Source: Enoplolaimus lenunculus (taxonomy: Eukaryota; Nematoda; Enoplea; Enoplida; Thoracostomopsidae). From it: DNA of 64,000 nt. This document shows, in pieces, positions 1-12,300 of this stretch. The notes under the pieces were generated by a model that saw only the letters and a program-made list of their open reading frames with translations, was not told the origin of the DNA and searched no databases. Within the stretch, counting starts at the first letter, position 1. Each line of letters starts with the position of its first letter. Where the stretch lies: NCBI GenBank assembly GCA_030248215.1, contig JASANG010001056.1:62001-126000 (forward strand), written 5' to 3'. The translations under genes and the position numbers were made by a program.

Positions 1-1573
1 TTTGCTTGGTTGCCGCAATACAAATCTGGCCACTCATTTGAACATTCTAAGGAACATGAACCCAGTTGTTTTGCGCAATTAAGCCTTGAAGAGGAACCGT
101 GTTTTGCGCACCAGTAGTCTCCGTAGAGGTTGCAACAATTGTGCTCTGGACACATTTTACATGTCTTTGCACACTGTGTGCGAACAAACAGATTTGTTTT
201 GCAATTTTGAACCTGTTGTTTACAGTAGGTTTCAGGGCGCACATCTTTGCATTCTAAGTCAGAACAGAACCCGCAAGTTTTCTTGCAGTGAGTGAATCCG
301 ATGGACGCGCATCTCCCAATATTCGCTCGGCAGTATACTTCACCTTGTGCGTCACTGCAGGATTCTGGACAAAACCCACAAGTTTTCGGACATACTGAGC
401 GATATCTGCAGTCGCGGTGGCAGAGTGACCTTTGGCTAGGACACCAGTCAAACTTGTCAACACATGTAGAACACTGCTTGCAAGTCATTTTGCAACTGTT
501 GCGAACTAATGCATTTCTAGTACACTGATTTGCTTGGTTGCCGCAATACAAATCTGGCCACTCATTTGAACATTCTAAGGAACATGAACCCAGTTGTTTT
601 GCGCAATTAAGCCTTGAAGAGGAACCGTGTTTTGCGCACCAGTAGTCTCCGTAGAGGTTGCAACAATTGTGCTCTGGACACATTTTACATGTCTTTGCAC
701 ACTGTGTGCGAACAAACAGATTTGTTTTGCAGTTTTGAGCCTGTTGTTTACAGTAGGTTTCAGGGCGCACATCTTTGCATTCTAAGTCAGAACAGAACCC
801 GCAAGTTTTCTTGCAGTGAGTGAATCCGATGGACGCGCATCTCCCAATATTCGCTCGGCAGTATGCTTCACCTTGTGCGTCACTGCAGAATTCTGGACAA
901 AACCCACAAGTTTTCGGACATTCTGAGCGATATCTGCAGTCGCGGTGGCAGAGTGACCTTTGGCTAGGACACCAGTCAAACTTGTCAACACATGTAGAAC
1001 ACTGCTTGCAAGTCATTTTGCAACTGTTTCGAACTAATGCATTTCTAGTACACTGATTTGCTTGGTTGCCGCAATACAAATCTGGCCACTCATTTGAACA
1101 TGCTAAGGAACATGAACCCAGTTGCTTTGCACAATTAAGCCTTGAAGAGGAACCGTGTCTTGCGCACCAGTAGTCTCCGTAGAGGTTGCAACAATTGTGC
1201 TCTGGACACATTTTACATGTCTTTGCACACTGTGTGCGAACAAACAGATTCGTTTTGCAATTTTGAATCTGTTGTTTACAGTAGGTTTCAGGGCGCAAAT
1301 CTTTGCATTCTAAGTCAGAACAGAACCCGCAGGTTTTTTTGCAATGAGTGAATCCGATGGTCGCACATCTCCCAATATTCGCTCGACAGTAAGTTTCACT
1401 TTGTGCGTCGCTGCAGGTTCCTGGACAAAAGCCACATGTTTTTGGACATACGGAGCGATATCTGCAGTCACGGTGGCAGACTGAACGTTGGCTTGGACAC
1501 CAACTAGCCTTATCGACGCATGATGGTACCGGTGGTGGCTGCGTTGTACTGTTTCCGAAGCAGGAGCATTCAT
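1..1573 (-). repeat. In-frame 528-bp tandem repeat encoding ShKT modules
   Basis: The sequence beginning TTTGCTTGGTTGCCGC recurs at 1, 529 and 1057, a period of exactly 528 bp (176 codons). The first two units differ at only about six positions by eye; the third is more diverged towards its right end. Read on the minus strand inside the astacin exon, each unit stays open and encodes four or five six-cysteine modules (examples: CSDAQGEVYC...CKKTCGFC, CKDVRPETYC...CAKTCKMC, CSNEWPDLYC...CKMTCKQC). The array continues out of the window, so the total copy number is unknown. Confidence 0.93.
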
Positions 1574-4500
1574 ATGCTCTATTAACCTGAATTATGTCAA
1601 TCGGACTAAGTCCAGCTCTTTGTCCAATAACAGCGCCTAATTGAAGAGGTACAATTGTGCGTTTGCCGTTTCTAGAATACCAATAAATTTTAAAATAGTC
1701 AACTGTGCCTTAAGCACTTAAAGTTTTGAATATTTTAAGCTCTGCGTGGTTGCCCTTAGTCCGTTGAATTGAGGAAGAAGGATATAATACTGATACAGTA
1801 CACATTAGGTTTTCGTGTACATATATCACACAATCATTATTCAAATAACAAGTAAATCGGTTAACTGACCGACAATATATGCTAGGATTGGGTTAATCTA
1901 TAGACTGCCTGCTGTTATTTTTATCACCACAAGCCATGGATTTCAAAAGATGATCTAACTTCAAAAATTATAACATACAGCAGTTGCCAGATTTGACACT
2001 ATTATGTCGATATTAAACGTTGAAAGGTTGAGAAGTATTATATCTAACATGTGGACACACGCTCATGTCATAACACTTGTTTGTTGAATGATCTAGACAT
2101 GCTGTTCACGCAAATTAACAAGTTGAACCGAATCAACAGACTTGTAACGACGCTAGTGACAAAACGTAATACAAAGCCCAATTTGTGTAAAATTATGCGA
2201 CTCACGATGCCTACGTACTTTGAAAATGATTTTTCATGGTAATGCATGACACTTCCATAATCGTAAGGAGCACCCAAAAGATCAATCACCGTTGGAGGGT
2301 ACTTTTGGAAGTTACGTTCGAATCCATCCTTGATGTTTTCAAATGATATATTCACGTAATGGTGACGGTCGTATCTACTTTGCGTATGTACAAATCCTAT
2401 AGCGTGCATCAGTTCGTGAATAACAATGCCTTTTATCATGCATCGGGATCCCAGCGACACTTGCTGCTTGCCTCCCTGTCTTCCAACTGAAACGACGACC
2501 ATAAATGAGTTCATAACGCGTGGAGCAGCGATATTTTATTGGAATGCAAAATTTGAGCACATACAACCTTGTGCTTTAAAAATGACCAAAGCCCAAACTA
2601 TTTAATTTAGCATTTTATATATACGTACTGATAGTTCTACCTACAAACTAAACTGTGTAACTGCTTGGCATTACCATGATCATCTGTAATGCCCATACTA
2701 TAGTTTACAAAGACTACTGAATTTGGGTGCGCAAAAAATGTAAAAACAATTTAAACTTAAAGGTCTGGGATATCTGTAGAATTATGTTCGTGTATAATCA
2801 TAACGTTTAGAAAAAACTCAATTAACTTCAAGTTTATGTTCAGCATGTATAAAATCATTCAAGTTTAACATATATATTCCTACCATATGAACGGCAGTCG
2901 ATAGGATTATCGACCTTAGCAATAAAGACGTAATGTACATCACTGGTGGTTCGATCGGAAAACTTTACGCATGTCTTTTCGTGAAATTCTAGTATTCCCG
3001 CGGCGATGACAATACGATCATTTGCGGTGAAATTTGAGTCTATTTTGTAAGGAACAATTTTGTTAGGCCACCTTGTTGCTATGTTGTTCAGTATAGCTGA
3101 CTGAGCAATTTGGACCGACATAGATGTTGTACGTTGTTCTTTGATCTATAAACACTGACATGCGTATTAAAATGATTTAGTTTTACGCAGAGTTCCAATC
3201 GGAAGTATATTTTGTTGGAAGCGTAATCGGAATCGGAATTTAAGTTTTTGTAATTCTATTAAAAAGTAAAGTGTATGATTTTTGTTTGCAGTTTCGGTAA
3301 AAATTGGTTATATAGGCAGTCACATTTTGATAATCAGCGCAATAATTCGTTTTCACTTAAGAACTGAGAGTATTTACTCAAAAGTGACGGTCATATTAAG
3401 TGCAAACGAACGAAAGAACATGCAAAATTTAAGTTCAATCACCTTAAAAGTTTATACAAAAAATCGAAATTCCGGAATCGGAATAGCAGTCAGTCGGAAT
3501 CGGAGTCGCAACACAAATTTTATCGGAATTTTAGCCGGAATCGGATTTCCGTTGGAAACCTAGTTTTAGGTAGTTTATGTTAATACATTTATTAAAAAGT
3601 CGAACCTGCTGAACCAAGCATCCTTCGCAATAAGTTCTTTTTCTTGTAGTGTGCTTATGTATCGCATTCTTTGCTTTTATACTCGTACACTGACCTTGCA
3701 TTTCTATACAAGTTAGTTCGATTACTCAACAATGAAACTAGAATAAGCTTATTTGCCCAAGATGTGCAAAACATACAGCCGTCGGTTCGGCAGCCATTTT
3801 TTGAATGAATTGTTCAGGCGTCAGTCCTCCAGTATCAATATCCCCTTCGAACGCACCACCTTGATACAGCACATCAAAATAATCCTCATTTTCCTTCGGC
3901 GGAGGAAGATTTTTGGCGGCAGCAAAATCAACTGGCGTCAAACTCACTTCCACACTGTTTGATGCCTGAAATTATTTTGAACTTCGAAACAACAAACTAC
4001 TTGTGGAATTTTAACGCAGTCTAACAAAGGGTTCTAGTAGGGTGTAAACCGGATATCCGGTTCCGCTCCCGGCAAACATTCGGCGTCCGGTTGCGTTTCT
4101 GTTACCATTATTGAAATATTGGAAATTCGGTTAGTTTTACGCTCAAAATTAGTTATTAACACATGTATATCTAGCAATTTTTCATTACAGATATGCGGCA
4201 ATTGTTTGAAATTAAACAAATATTACGAAATTTATCCAAAATATTCGATGCATCTGCCATGTTTGTTTTAAAATTTTGGAAAGCTCAGTGAATATTTGCA
4301 TGCCCCAATTCTGTTGGCAAAAAATAAAACATACTGGAAACATTTTGTACTTCAATATCTGTTCTCCGTTCGGATGACCATTATCCGTTTCCGTTATTTC
4401 TACTATCTGTTTACACAATTGTTCTATGTTTATATTAATTTTTCATTTCGATCTCTCAAAATAACGGAAATACTTTGAAATGAATTAATACCTCGTGTGA

Positions 4501-4932
4501 AATTAAATTTGTTTCGAACAAACCGCTTATTTGGTATACAAATACAGCCACATGTATTAATGGAGTCGGAGGTTAACAGATTTTATCGGAACCATAGTCG
4601 AACGTGAAACAAAGTAACTTAATAAAAACGTGTTTGATATAGCAGTGCGTTTGATGCAAAAATTTTTTCCTTTTTTGGTGCCCTACCTTTGTTATTACCC
4701 AATAAATTTCACGAATGATTGATTTGCCGTTAATTCATCTTATCACCATTTTGGACAAAAGAAACGTCTTATGATAAACAGGGTTTCTATTGTCAACCAA
4801 ATGTCTTTACAATACTCTGATTATATATGCCTAGTTCACTATGAGGGAGTTAGTTGGTTGAAAACTTACCGGAACTAGAGTAGCTAACACGCACGCAAAG
4901 AAGATAGTGCTGTAACAAATAGAAACATCCAT
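1..4932 (-). CDS. Astacin zinc metalloprotease with C-terminal ShKT array (3' end outside window)
   Basis: Secreted peptidase of the astacin (M12A) family. Exons in transcript order: 4932-4870, 3965-3777, 3145-2884, 2486-2219, 1671 to beyond the left edge; all have GT-AG introns and matching phases. Exon 1 gives a 21-residue start with a hydrophobic signal-like stretch (MDVSICYSTIFFACVLATLVP split as MDVSICYSTIFFACV and LATLVP). Exon 2 is the propeptide region. Exons 3-5 make the catalytic domain: NKIVPYKID start, zinc motif HELMHAIGFVH followed by DRHHY, Met-turn SVMHYH, and the family's closing IDIIQVNRAYEC. The zinc histidines, catalytic Glu and Met-turn are all present, so it should be active. 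A short Thr/Pro linker then leads into many ShKT modules ending in CPKTCGFC or CKKTCGFC. The domain order is known for nematode NAS and cnidarian astacins; the physiological substrate cannot be told. Confidence 0.95.
4041..4416. mobile_element. Small inverted-repeat element, family with GGTGTAAAC ends, copy A
   Basis: It begins GGTGTAAACCGGATATCC and closes with ATCTGTTTACAC, so the ends are imperfect inverted repeats. The interior matches two other places in the window: 6530-6758 and 38448-38690. All three share CAATTGTTTGAAAT-like and ACTTCAATATC-like blocks. It lies in the first intron of the astacin gene. No coding capacity is seen, which fits a non-autonomous DNA element. Confidence 0.6.
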
Positions 4933-6043
4933 TACGCTGCAGCAGATTTACTTGATGAGGTTATGAAAACTATATATCTAAACAGTGTTCAAACAGAGTA
5001 GCACCAGATGTTAAGTTCAACTTAAAACGGTGGCTTTTCTATTTTGAAATACGCTTAACGTGATCCAGAACACAATTCTAAATAAAGCACACTTAGAATT
5101 TTTTATGAAACCTGAAATTTTGGATTTGTTGGCAATTTGAGTTAACAATTTCACAAAACAACCGTTTGAATTAATATTAAAGTGAACAGAACGCCTTGTC
5201 AGACTGTACACTAAGTTTTTAGACTTAACGGTTGGAATTTCAATTAAACAACGTATTTGCAATTGCGATGAATGCAAATTCCAAAGAAAATAGACGAAAC
5301 ATTGTTTGAATGACTTTTTGAAAACCTTTTAATAAACTGAACTATTTTTCCCAAAGCAACTAAAAAGTTAAAAGTTTCAAAGTTGTACGTTTTCTCGTGC
5401 AGAAATTAAATATAATCCTTTTGACGAACGAATACCGTTGCTATATATGCACCCAAAATATATGCATGATTGGATCTGTCGTGCTTGTAAAATGGTGTCT
5501 AGATATGCAGCAAAATATGAGACTCAAAACCAGTTCATATTTGGAGTTTTAAGTTATGGTCGGGGGCTCTAATTACATAAAATTATAGTGTAATATTTGA
5601 TATAAAAAGTATTTTACATCCAGATACCGCATGGAACGCTGTTGATGCAAAAACATTTAGTTTATGGCGAAGCGTGGGCTTTTAAATATTTGTTCCAGTG
5701 TAACCATGATTAAGTACTAAAAACGGCAGTTTCAAAATTTTGTTTTTTGAGTACCCCGTATATAATATACTCCTTAAAAACTATGTATTCAGTGGAATTA
5801 AGTTTAAAATTTTAATTTTTCTGTATATGATTACAGATGATGACCACGCAGAAAATTTATTTGTGAAAACTGGAACGTAAACGTATACCTGTTGAAATAG
5901 CAAATAACCGATTTCCGGCTCACTTAAAATATTAGTCGGCAAACAAACGAACGAGTAACATAAAATTTCTGTATTCGCAGTAAAGTGTAAAAACTGTCGT
6001 AATTATGTACGTCCTGAACTAAAGTGTGGAAATGTTATGAACT

Positions 6044-6201
6044 TGGGCCCACGTAAAGATCAAGGGCGGAACGTTTTTCTGTGGGACTAGAAAAGAGTAA
6101 GCTTAAACTTTAGATTGATTTTTTGCTTGGCTTAGGCTTGGGCTTAGGAATAAGGTTTTAACTTTTCGGCGAATGTATTTTGTTCATTTCTATATTATGC
6201 C
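6044..6201 (+). mobile_element. TTAGGC-bearing inverted-repeat element, degraded copy
   Basis: The left end TTGGGCCCACGTAAAGATCA followed by AGGGCGGAACG matches the left ends at 22806, 37471 and 43222. The interior contains CTTGGCTTAGGCTTGGGCTTAGG. The right end (TGTTCATTTCTATATTATGCC) is a decayed form of the family's GTTCTATACATTGGCC end. Confidence 0.6.
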
Positions 6202-6484
6202 AGCAAATAAATCAAGCATATTACAGTTTTAAAACATAAAATTTATACAGCATTTCTGCGTAAAGCATAACTTTAATTTTTGTCGTTACATTCTTTAAGA
6301 CCCTCAAGTAATAAAATGGAAATGGTTCTGCTCTTCAAGACTTTCCTGAAGCTCAGTTGTATTCGAAGTTTCGGCCCATTTGACTTTCAGGGGCTTCTCG
6401 TTTTCCCGCAGGACAAGCAATAGTGCCGGACAGCAGCATTTGCTACTCCTGTTTGTGCATACGTGAAGATTATTAAAATTTGTT

Positions 6485-6497
6485 GTTGTTATTATTA

Positions 6498-6528
<31 letters not shown>

Positions 6529-6529
6529 A
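6485..6529. repeat. ATT trinucleotide microsatellite
   Basis: About 45 bp of TTATTATTATC and ATT units, nearly perfect. It interrupts the left part of the neighbouring GGTGTAAAC-family element. Confidence 0.9.
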
Positions 6530-6758
6530 ACTTTTGGTCTGCTTTGCAATTGTTCGAAATGAAACAAGAAATACGTAATTCATTCAAAATCTTCAAAATT
6601 TCGATGCATCCGCCACTTTTTCTTCAAAATCTTCGAAAGACTGGTGATTATATGCACGCCCCAACTGTATTAGCAGAATAATAAAACATTTTTGAAACAT
6701 TTATACTTCAATATCCGTATCCGTTTCCGTTATTTTGAGAACTATCCGTTTACACTCT
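6530..6758 (+). mobile_element. GGTGTAAAC-family element, copy B (left end missing)
   Basis: Matches copy A across GCAATTGTTCGAAATGAAAC, the CGATGCATCCGCCA block and the final ATCCGTTTACACTCT. The left terminal repeat is not visible, apparently lost or displaced by the ATT microsatellite immediately before it. Confidence 0.55.
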
Positions 6759-9104
6759 GTTTATTCTGTTTCAACTGGGGTCTAGCTTCAATTTTATATT
6801 CTGATTGGGAACAGTTTGTGTACAAATTTTAGTTATAAACAAACATCATGCGCTTCACGAGGGAATATGCGGGCGATACGTTTCGCACTCCAGCCCTCGT
6901 AGTCCACATTTGTTTTATTCAGGATGCTCAAACGTTTCTTAAAGGTAAGCGCATGGTGATTGTTCTGCTTAGCGTTACGCCAAAACGTAAAGCAAACCTA
7001 GCCTAAATTTTACCTACATAAGCACCAAACTGTTTCGAGAAGCTGACGTCCGACAAAAATTTCTAGGCCATAATGCAAAAACCGTCCAATTCAAAATATA
7101 AGAAATACATCTCCGATTGGTGTAAATTCCATAAGTAGCATCTTTACATACGTTTGAAAATTCGTAGGTGAATCCTCCTGTACATTGCATTTTGAAATGC
7201 ATTGCCATTCAGTCTTATCTTCGTTCCACAGTTGCGATATGCCGACGTTTGATCTGTGAATGTTTAATTTCTAATTGCAGTTCGTTTAACCGAGCGAATA
7301 GTAAAACATGTTTAAAATGAATATATTCGGTTTTGAAAAGACCACTATCGATTATAGTTTGTTTCAGGCTATTTTAAACAGCTGTGGTTAATAGTTTTTC
7401 TGCTGAAACATATTAAGTGAACAATTTATTTCTAACAGTTTACATATAAGGTTAATAAGCTTTATAGTTATCTGAAGAATCGTTGATTTACCATTCTATG
7501 GCGAAAGTAGTACCAAAAGTATAAAATTGTGGGCAGCAAATAAAATCGTGGCTAGAAGTAGAGTGATAACTATACCCCCCTTGGGCATATAATGCAACAT
7601 TTCACCAACTTTGACAGGGCAGAAAAAAGTTTGGCATGTATATAAGGCCACGGTCGATATAACACTTTATCGACTTAGTTTTAGGGCATATTACATACGT
7701 ATTATGTTTCAAATCATCAATTCTACTTTCAAAATTTCAACGATAAAATGTGCGATTTACAGCTTGAAACTTTTTCCACACATTCCAAAGTTAAAATAAT
7801 TATATTTTTGATTTGCAGATGATCATATTCAGAACAGCAGTTTGCAGATTAACCAGTTTTTAGCACGGGTCGATGATGCTCTTTAATCAAGAGTATACAA
7901 CAAGCCTTGTTCATGGCACAAAATGTACCAGCAGTCGTTGCGTTTTCGTCCTGTGTCCCTCTCGTTAGGGGGTGTTGACTCCACATTTATTAAGTACACG
8001 TGTAACTGCCAGCGAGAATGGAATAAATTTTATTAAAAATAAAAGCAGACCACGTTTCAGTATATACATAAGCATATGAATTCCCGAGTCTCCAAAATTT
8101 TTGATCCCTAAATAAGGGGAATAGGTCAAAAATGCAACGCGCGCTGGGTACATTCTCTTTTACATGGAATGCAGCCAGTTGCATACTCTTGTTAAACATC
8201 ATCATGGTCTTTTGAAGTTATTTTACCCTTCGTACGTGAAAATTTTGAGTACAAATTGAACCATACCACTAGACGTTTGTAGTCAACTTTTACCATTCGA
8301 CTAGCACGTATATATATTTTTCGATGCATTTCGCTTTGTTTGAACCAAGAGAGTTAAATATACCCACATAAGTAGTCGGTAAAAATCACGTTGCATGGTA
8401 TATAAGTACATGGGAAGAAGGTACTATGCAATTAAACCGCTGGTGCTACTGAACCCCGTTTTTTGAAAACCAGTTTTTTATATGCCAAATATTTCTAAGT
8501 ACAGCCGAAACTGTGCTGTGCAACTAGAAATTCTCACAAAAACTTGTCACTTGGTGCACGCGCATGTTAAATGCAAGAGTATGCTTAACATAACTTAGGT
8601 ACGCCTTAACATGGTTCAATCCGCCACCAAAGAGCGAACACCACAGTTTAGTTTTGAAATAGATTGTTTAAAAGTAGTCAACGATTATGTTACTGCTGTT
8701 TTTTGTCATTTTGAAACGTTTAATTGAAAATTTGATTAACATATTTACTTTCATGTATTTTTTAATTCCGTTAGCTATCCTATTTAACGGCATTTCGTCA
8801 ATGTGTGAATACACCTAAAAAGCAACACTATATAATCAACAGAAAAATTTTGTTTAATTTTAACATTAATATATAAATAACTGAATTGTTTTAATTTAAC
8901 TCATGAATGTTAAACTGTTCTGAACCAATATCATGGCGTAAAACTCACATTTTCTGTTAATTCCCATCGTTTCGAATTACTTTCTTGTTTGAGTGCGATC
9001 AAAAAATAAGCGGATCCTCTAAGTACCGTTAACCGTTAAATTTTTTATACCTAGGAAATAAAATTTTTAGGTATAAAATTTCATTTACGTTTCGAACTCA
9101 TCTT

Positions 9105-9290
9105 TATTTGGCCCTTAAGTCATCTATACACTACAACTAGGGATAATTTCTTGACATTTTAGGACTCTAATTAGGGTTTTGGGACTTTATTCCGGTACGA
9201 ACTCTTATTACTGATACGGACTCCTATTGATTGGACTCAGAATCGGGACCCCGCTATTATTATCCACCTTTTATTCGGATCACTACAGTA
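9105..9290 (+). mobile_element. Fragment of CTGTAGTGACCC-family element
   Basis: It ends in TTCGGATCACTACAGTA, the family's right end, and carries the internal blocks ACTCTAATTAGGGTTT and GATACGGACTCCTATTGATT seen also at 24790-24926, 55480-55600 and, inverted, in the full-length copy 61707-62130. It sits just downstream of the plexin stop codon. Confidence 0.6.
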
Positions 9291-9311
9291 AAATTATCTG
9301 TATATAAAAAC

Positions 9312-9317
9312 TTTATT
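9312..9317 (-). other. Candidate poly(A) signal for plexin
   Basis: AATAAA on the minus strand, about 54 bp past the plexin stop codon (9371-9373). Position and motif fit, but no transcript evidence is available, and such hexamers are common in AT-rich DNA. Confidence 0.35.
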
Positions 9318-9370
9318 CTGTTTTTCTCAAAAAAAGTACAGGATCACAACAGGTGAAACAAGTTTAAACG

Positions 9371-12300
9371 TCAAAGCAGTTCTTTTACTGCATTTAGACC
9401 TTCAGTCTCAATAGTTGCCGCATACGCTGTGCTAAATAGCTGAAAATCTTCAACAATCGCTGATCGGTACTCGTTTTCTTCCAAAAGTTCAAGAATCTAA
9501 AAAAAATTGACACGAATACCACGAACCTCTTACCAACTGGTGATAGGTACTAATACGCATTTTAGAATACGGGCCCTTATTTTAAAACAAAAAACAGTGT
9601 TCTCAATTGTATGTAGCACACATCAACAGTTAGCAATAGAAATTTTGCACAATATAGTTGTAGTGTAATGTAACTTTTGCAATATCATGTGTACACCAGA
9701 TAATTTTGAGGTTGAAATTGCAGGTACACAAGGGCGGATCCGGGGGGATGGGGGATGCACCTTCCCACTGGCTGCCGAGTGTAAATTTTTTTCAGAGTTA
9801 AAACCAACGTAAGCTTAATGGCACTTATGATGATTTTTGAAAATACGAGAAAAACAAAACACCTCTTCGTCATAGTAACGACCAAGATATCATAGGCTAG
9901 AAATTTATGCCACATCCGCTCAAATGAGTGCATCTTCTTTACTTTGAGGTTCTTCTTGCATACGTATGAGTTTGTGTGTGACTTGTGTCTGTTTTTATAT
10001 GCTTAAAAATATGTATGAAAATGTGCCAAAACTTAACATTTTCCCCTTGTGCATACCCCACCAGGAATATTTCTGTTTCCGCCACTGCAAGTACAATATA
10101 ATGAACTGCAAATCAATATTGGTTATGCTTTAACGTTGTTCGAAATAAAACATAGCATCACCTCTTGCTTGTATCGAATCGCATAACGACTGAGATTCAA
10201 AAGCGCTGCATCCAGTGGCAAATTGGACCTAGTTTGTTGCGACTGTATTGCTAATGATCGTGACATTTGTTCGTCCGATATTTTGGGAAACGCTTGTATT
10301 TCGGCATAATAACTAAAACAAAAAACCTAAAGTAAAATACGTTCAACACAGATAAATTTCAATTAGCGCAGCGCTATTTCGCGCCAAAAACGTCAACACT
10401 GCAGTACAACGTTCTGTTTATTTTTGTATGCTAGTGAATTGTTCATATTGTTCCCAAACAATGTGTATCGCTTTAGTCTGCATGACTTTATACATAAAAG
10501 CCGGTTCATTGAAAAACATTTGATTTATTATCAATCCTAAATGTTAAAAAGACTGTTTAGTTCTGGTTTATAGAACTGCACAGGTGTATTTTTTACTTCA
10601 TATCGGCAGTAGAGTCATGAAAAGCACTGTTAAACCACAAACTCGCCACCGATACAAGTGTATGTTAAGATATTAATTAAACAATCAAAATAACAACAAA
10701 TATAAAATTAAATCAATGAACAAATTAATGTTGCTCGCTATGCTCGGGTTGCTTAAATTTAACATCATGTTTATGTGCAAGAACAGGGTAATTTACCACA
10801 CAAGTAGTATATTTACACACTTTTCGCAAGATTTAGAAATGTTTGGCAGCCGTTCTCGTTTTTTGCGCAAACTTAACGAAGATTGTTTTTCATCACCTAC
10901 CAAGCCCACCATCTTTAATTTTGCACTTGGCAAGTTGTGATAAGGTACTTTTACCTTTGAACCAGTTTTCTGTATTCAGTGATTTCACGATGAAACAATA
11001 ATTTAGACGCTGGACTGTCTTCGTTCAATTCGCGCGTTGACAACGAACATGAATCCATAAGTGTCTGAGCGACAACCGACAGACTTGGCTGAATTGATTC
11101 TGGTGTTTCGATGTCGAAGATAAAATGAGGATTTTTGATTATGTTGACCCAAAATCGTAGCGGAAAGCTATAAATCTGATAGATTTATATACAATTCTGT
11201 ACTGGCGTTAAAATAGGCTTTGGAATATTGAGTTAATCGTCTCACTAGTGACCATTTAGAAAAATTATATACACACGGTTTTTTGTTAAGTGGCTACAAA
11301 CTCAAAGGTGTTTTATTGAGTGGCCCATGCTCAAACAGACCAACCAGCCATTTACAATGTAGGCCAGATGTTCAGTGCACCCTACAGTGATTAAATTAAA
11401 TTAGACAGCACTAAAAATAATGGTTTCTATATTTCAAACATGAGCGCCGCTAGAATAGTTGGCAGTGGAGTCGAAATGAAATCCATGGAAAAAATTAAAT
11501 ACCTAAGCTGCTTGAAGGGCAAATTTTCTATTTATAAGAGACCCGAATAAGACCCGAAAATTTTCTTATACACAGGTTACGCTGTACGTTATTAAGCTGT
11601 ATACTGCATGCTTATATATATATTACTTAAGGACCTAGAACTAGAGGATACAGTTACACCTCTTGCATATACTTGTCGGCGCCCATCGTACCAAACCAAA
11701 CAGATAAAATAAAAGTATTTTATATGCAAGGCTACAGGTCTAGTAAACTTATTCTGTAATTGCTCTATTTTGGCGACGACTGCACGACAAATGTGAAACG
11801 CATGATAGGCATTTTGGAACTATATATTTAATCCGTAAACGTAAAACAAATTAAGTAGTTTAGAAATCGCCGGTTAGCATAACCTGGCAAATTAGGTAAC
11901 CTAAATATATAAAACAATGTATAAAATTATTTTTTATCAGTTCAATCATCTTTGTATTTTGATGAAAGTGTTCTGACATTTTTTATACATATTTAAGCTT
12001 TTTGTGCACATATCGCATTATTGCTGCAGGTTCTCATATGTCTAGCAAACAATTTTGAGATAAAAAGTTGGAATTTCAATAGATTTTTGCGTGTATAAAC
12101 GCTGAATAGTGTGTGGCTTGGGCGTCAGTTCAAAATTAGAGTGTTTGAAGTTGAACTAAACGGAATTTACATTTGTTTGATTTTAATTTGTTTGCTAGTT
12201 TGCGTTACCAGCTGCACTTACGCGACGATCCTCAATTTTGCCTGATACTATAGTGGCGGCGCTTACGTAGTTTGTTTAGGCGCTAACCGACTTGCCTGTC

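Larger units (their letters stand above)
4933..9370. other. Gene-free spacer between astacin and plexin
   Basis: This spacer separates the 5' end of the astacin gene from the 3' end of the plexin gene, both on the minus strand. It is AT-rich and I find no exon-like open frame with homology. It holds a TTAGGC-family element (6044-6201), an ATT microsatellite (6485-6529), a GGTGTAAAC-family copy (6530-6758) and a fragment of the CTGTAGTGACCC family (9105-9290). The astacin promoter should lie in its left part, but no core motif is convincing. Confidence 0.6.

Noticed and set aside
86-1351. Repeated plus-strand open frames of 69-78 codons in the left 1.4 kb
   Set aside because: They mirror the minus-strand cysteine-rich astacin exon, which reads through the entire block with conserved ShKT cysteines.
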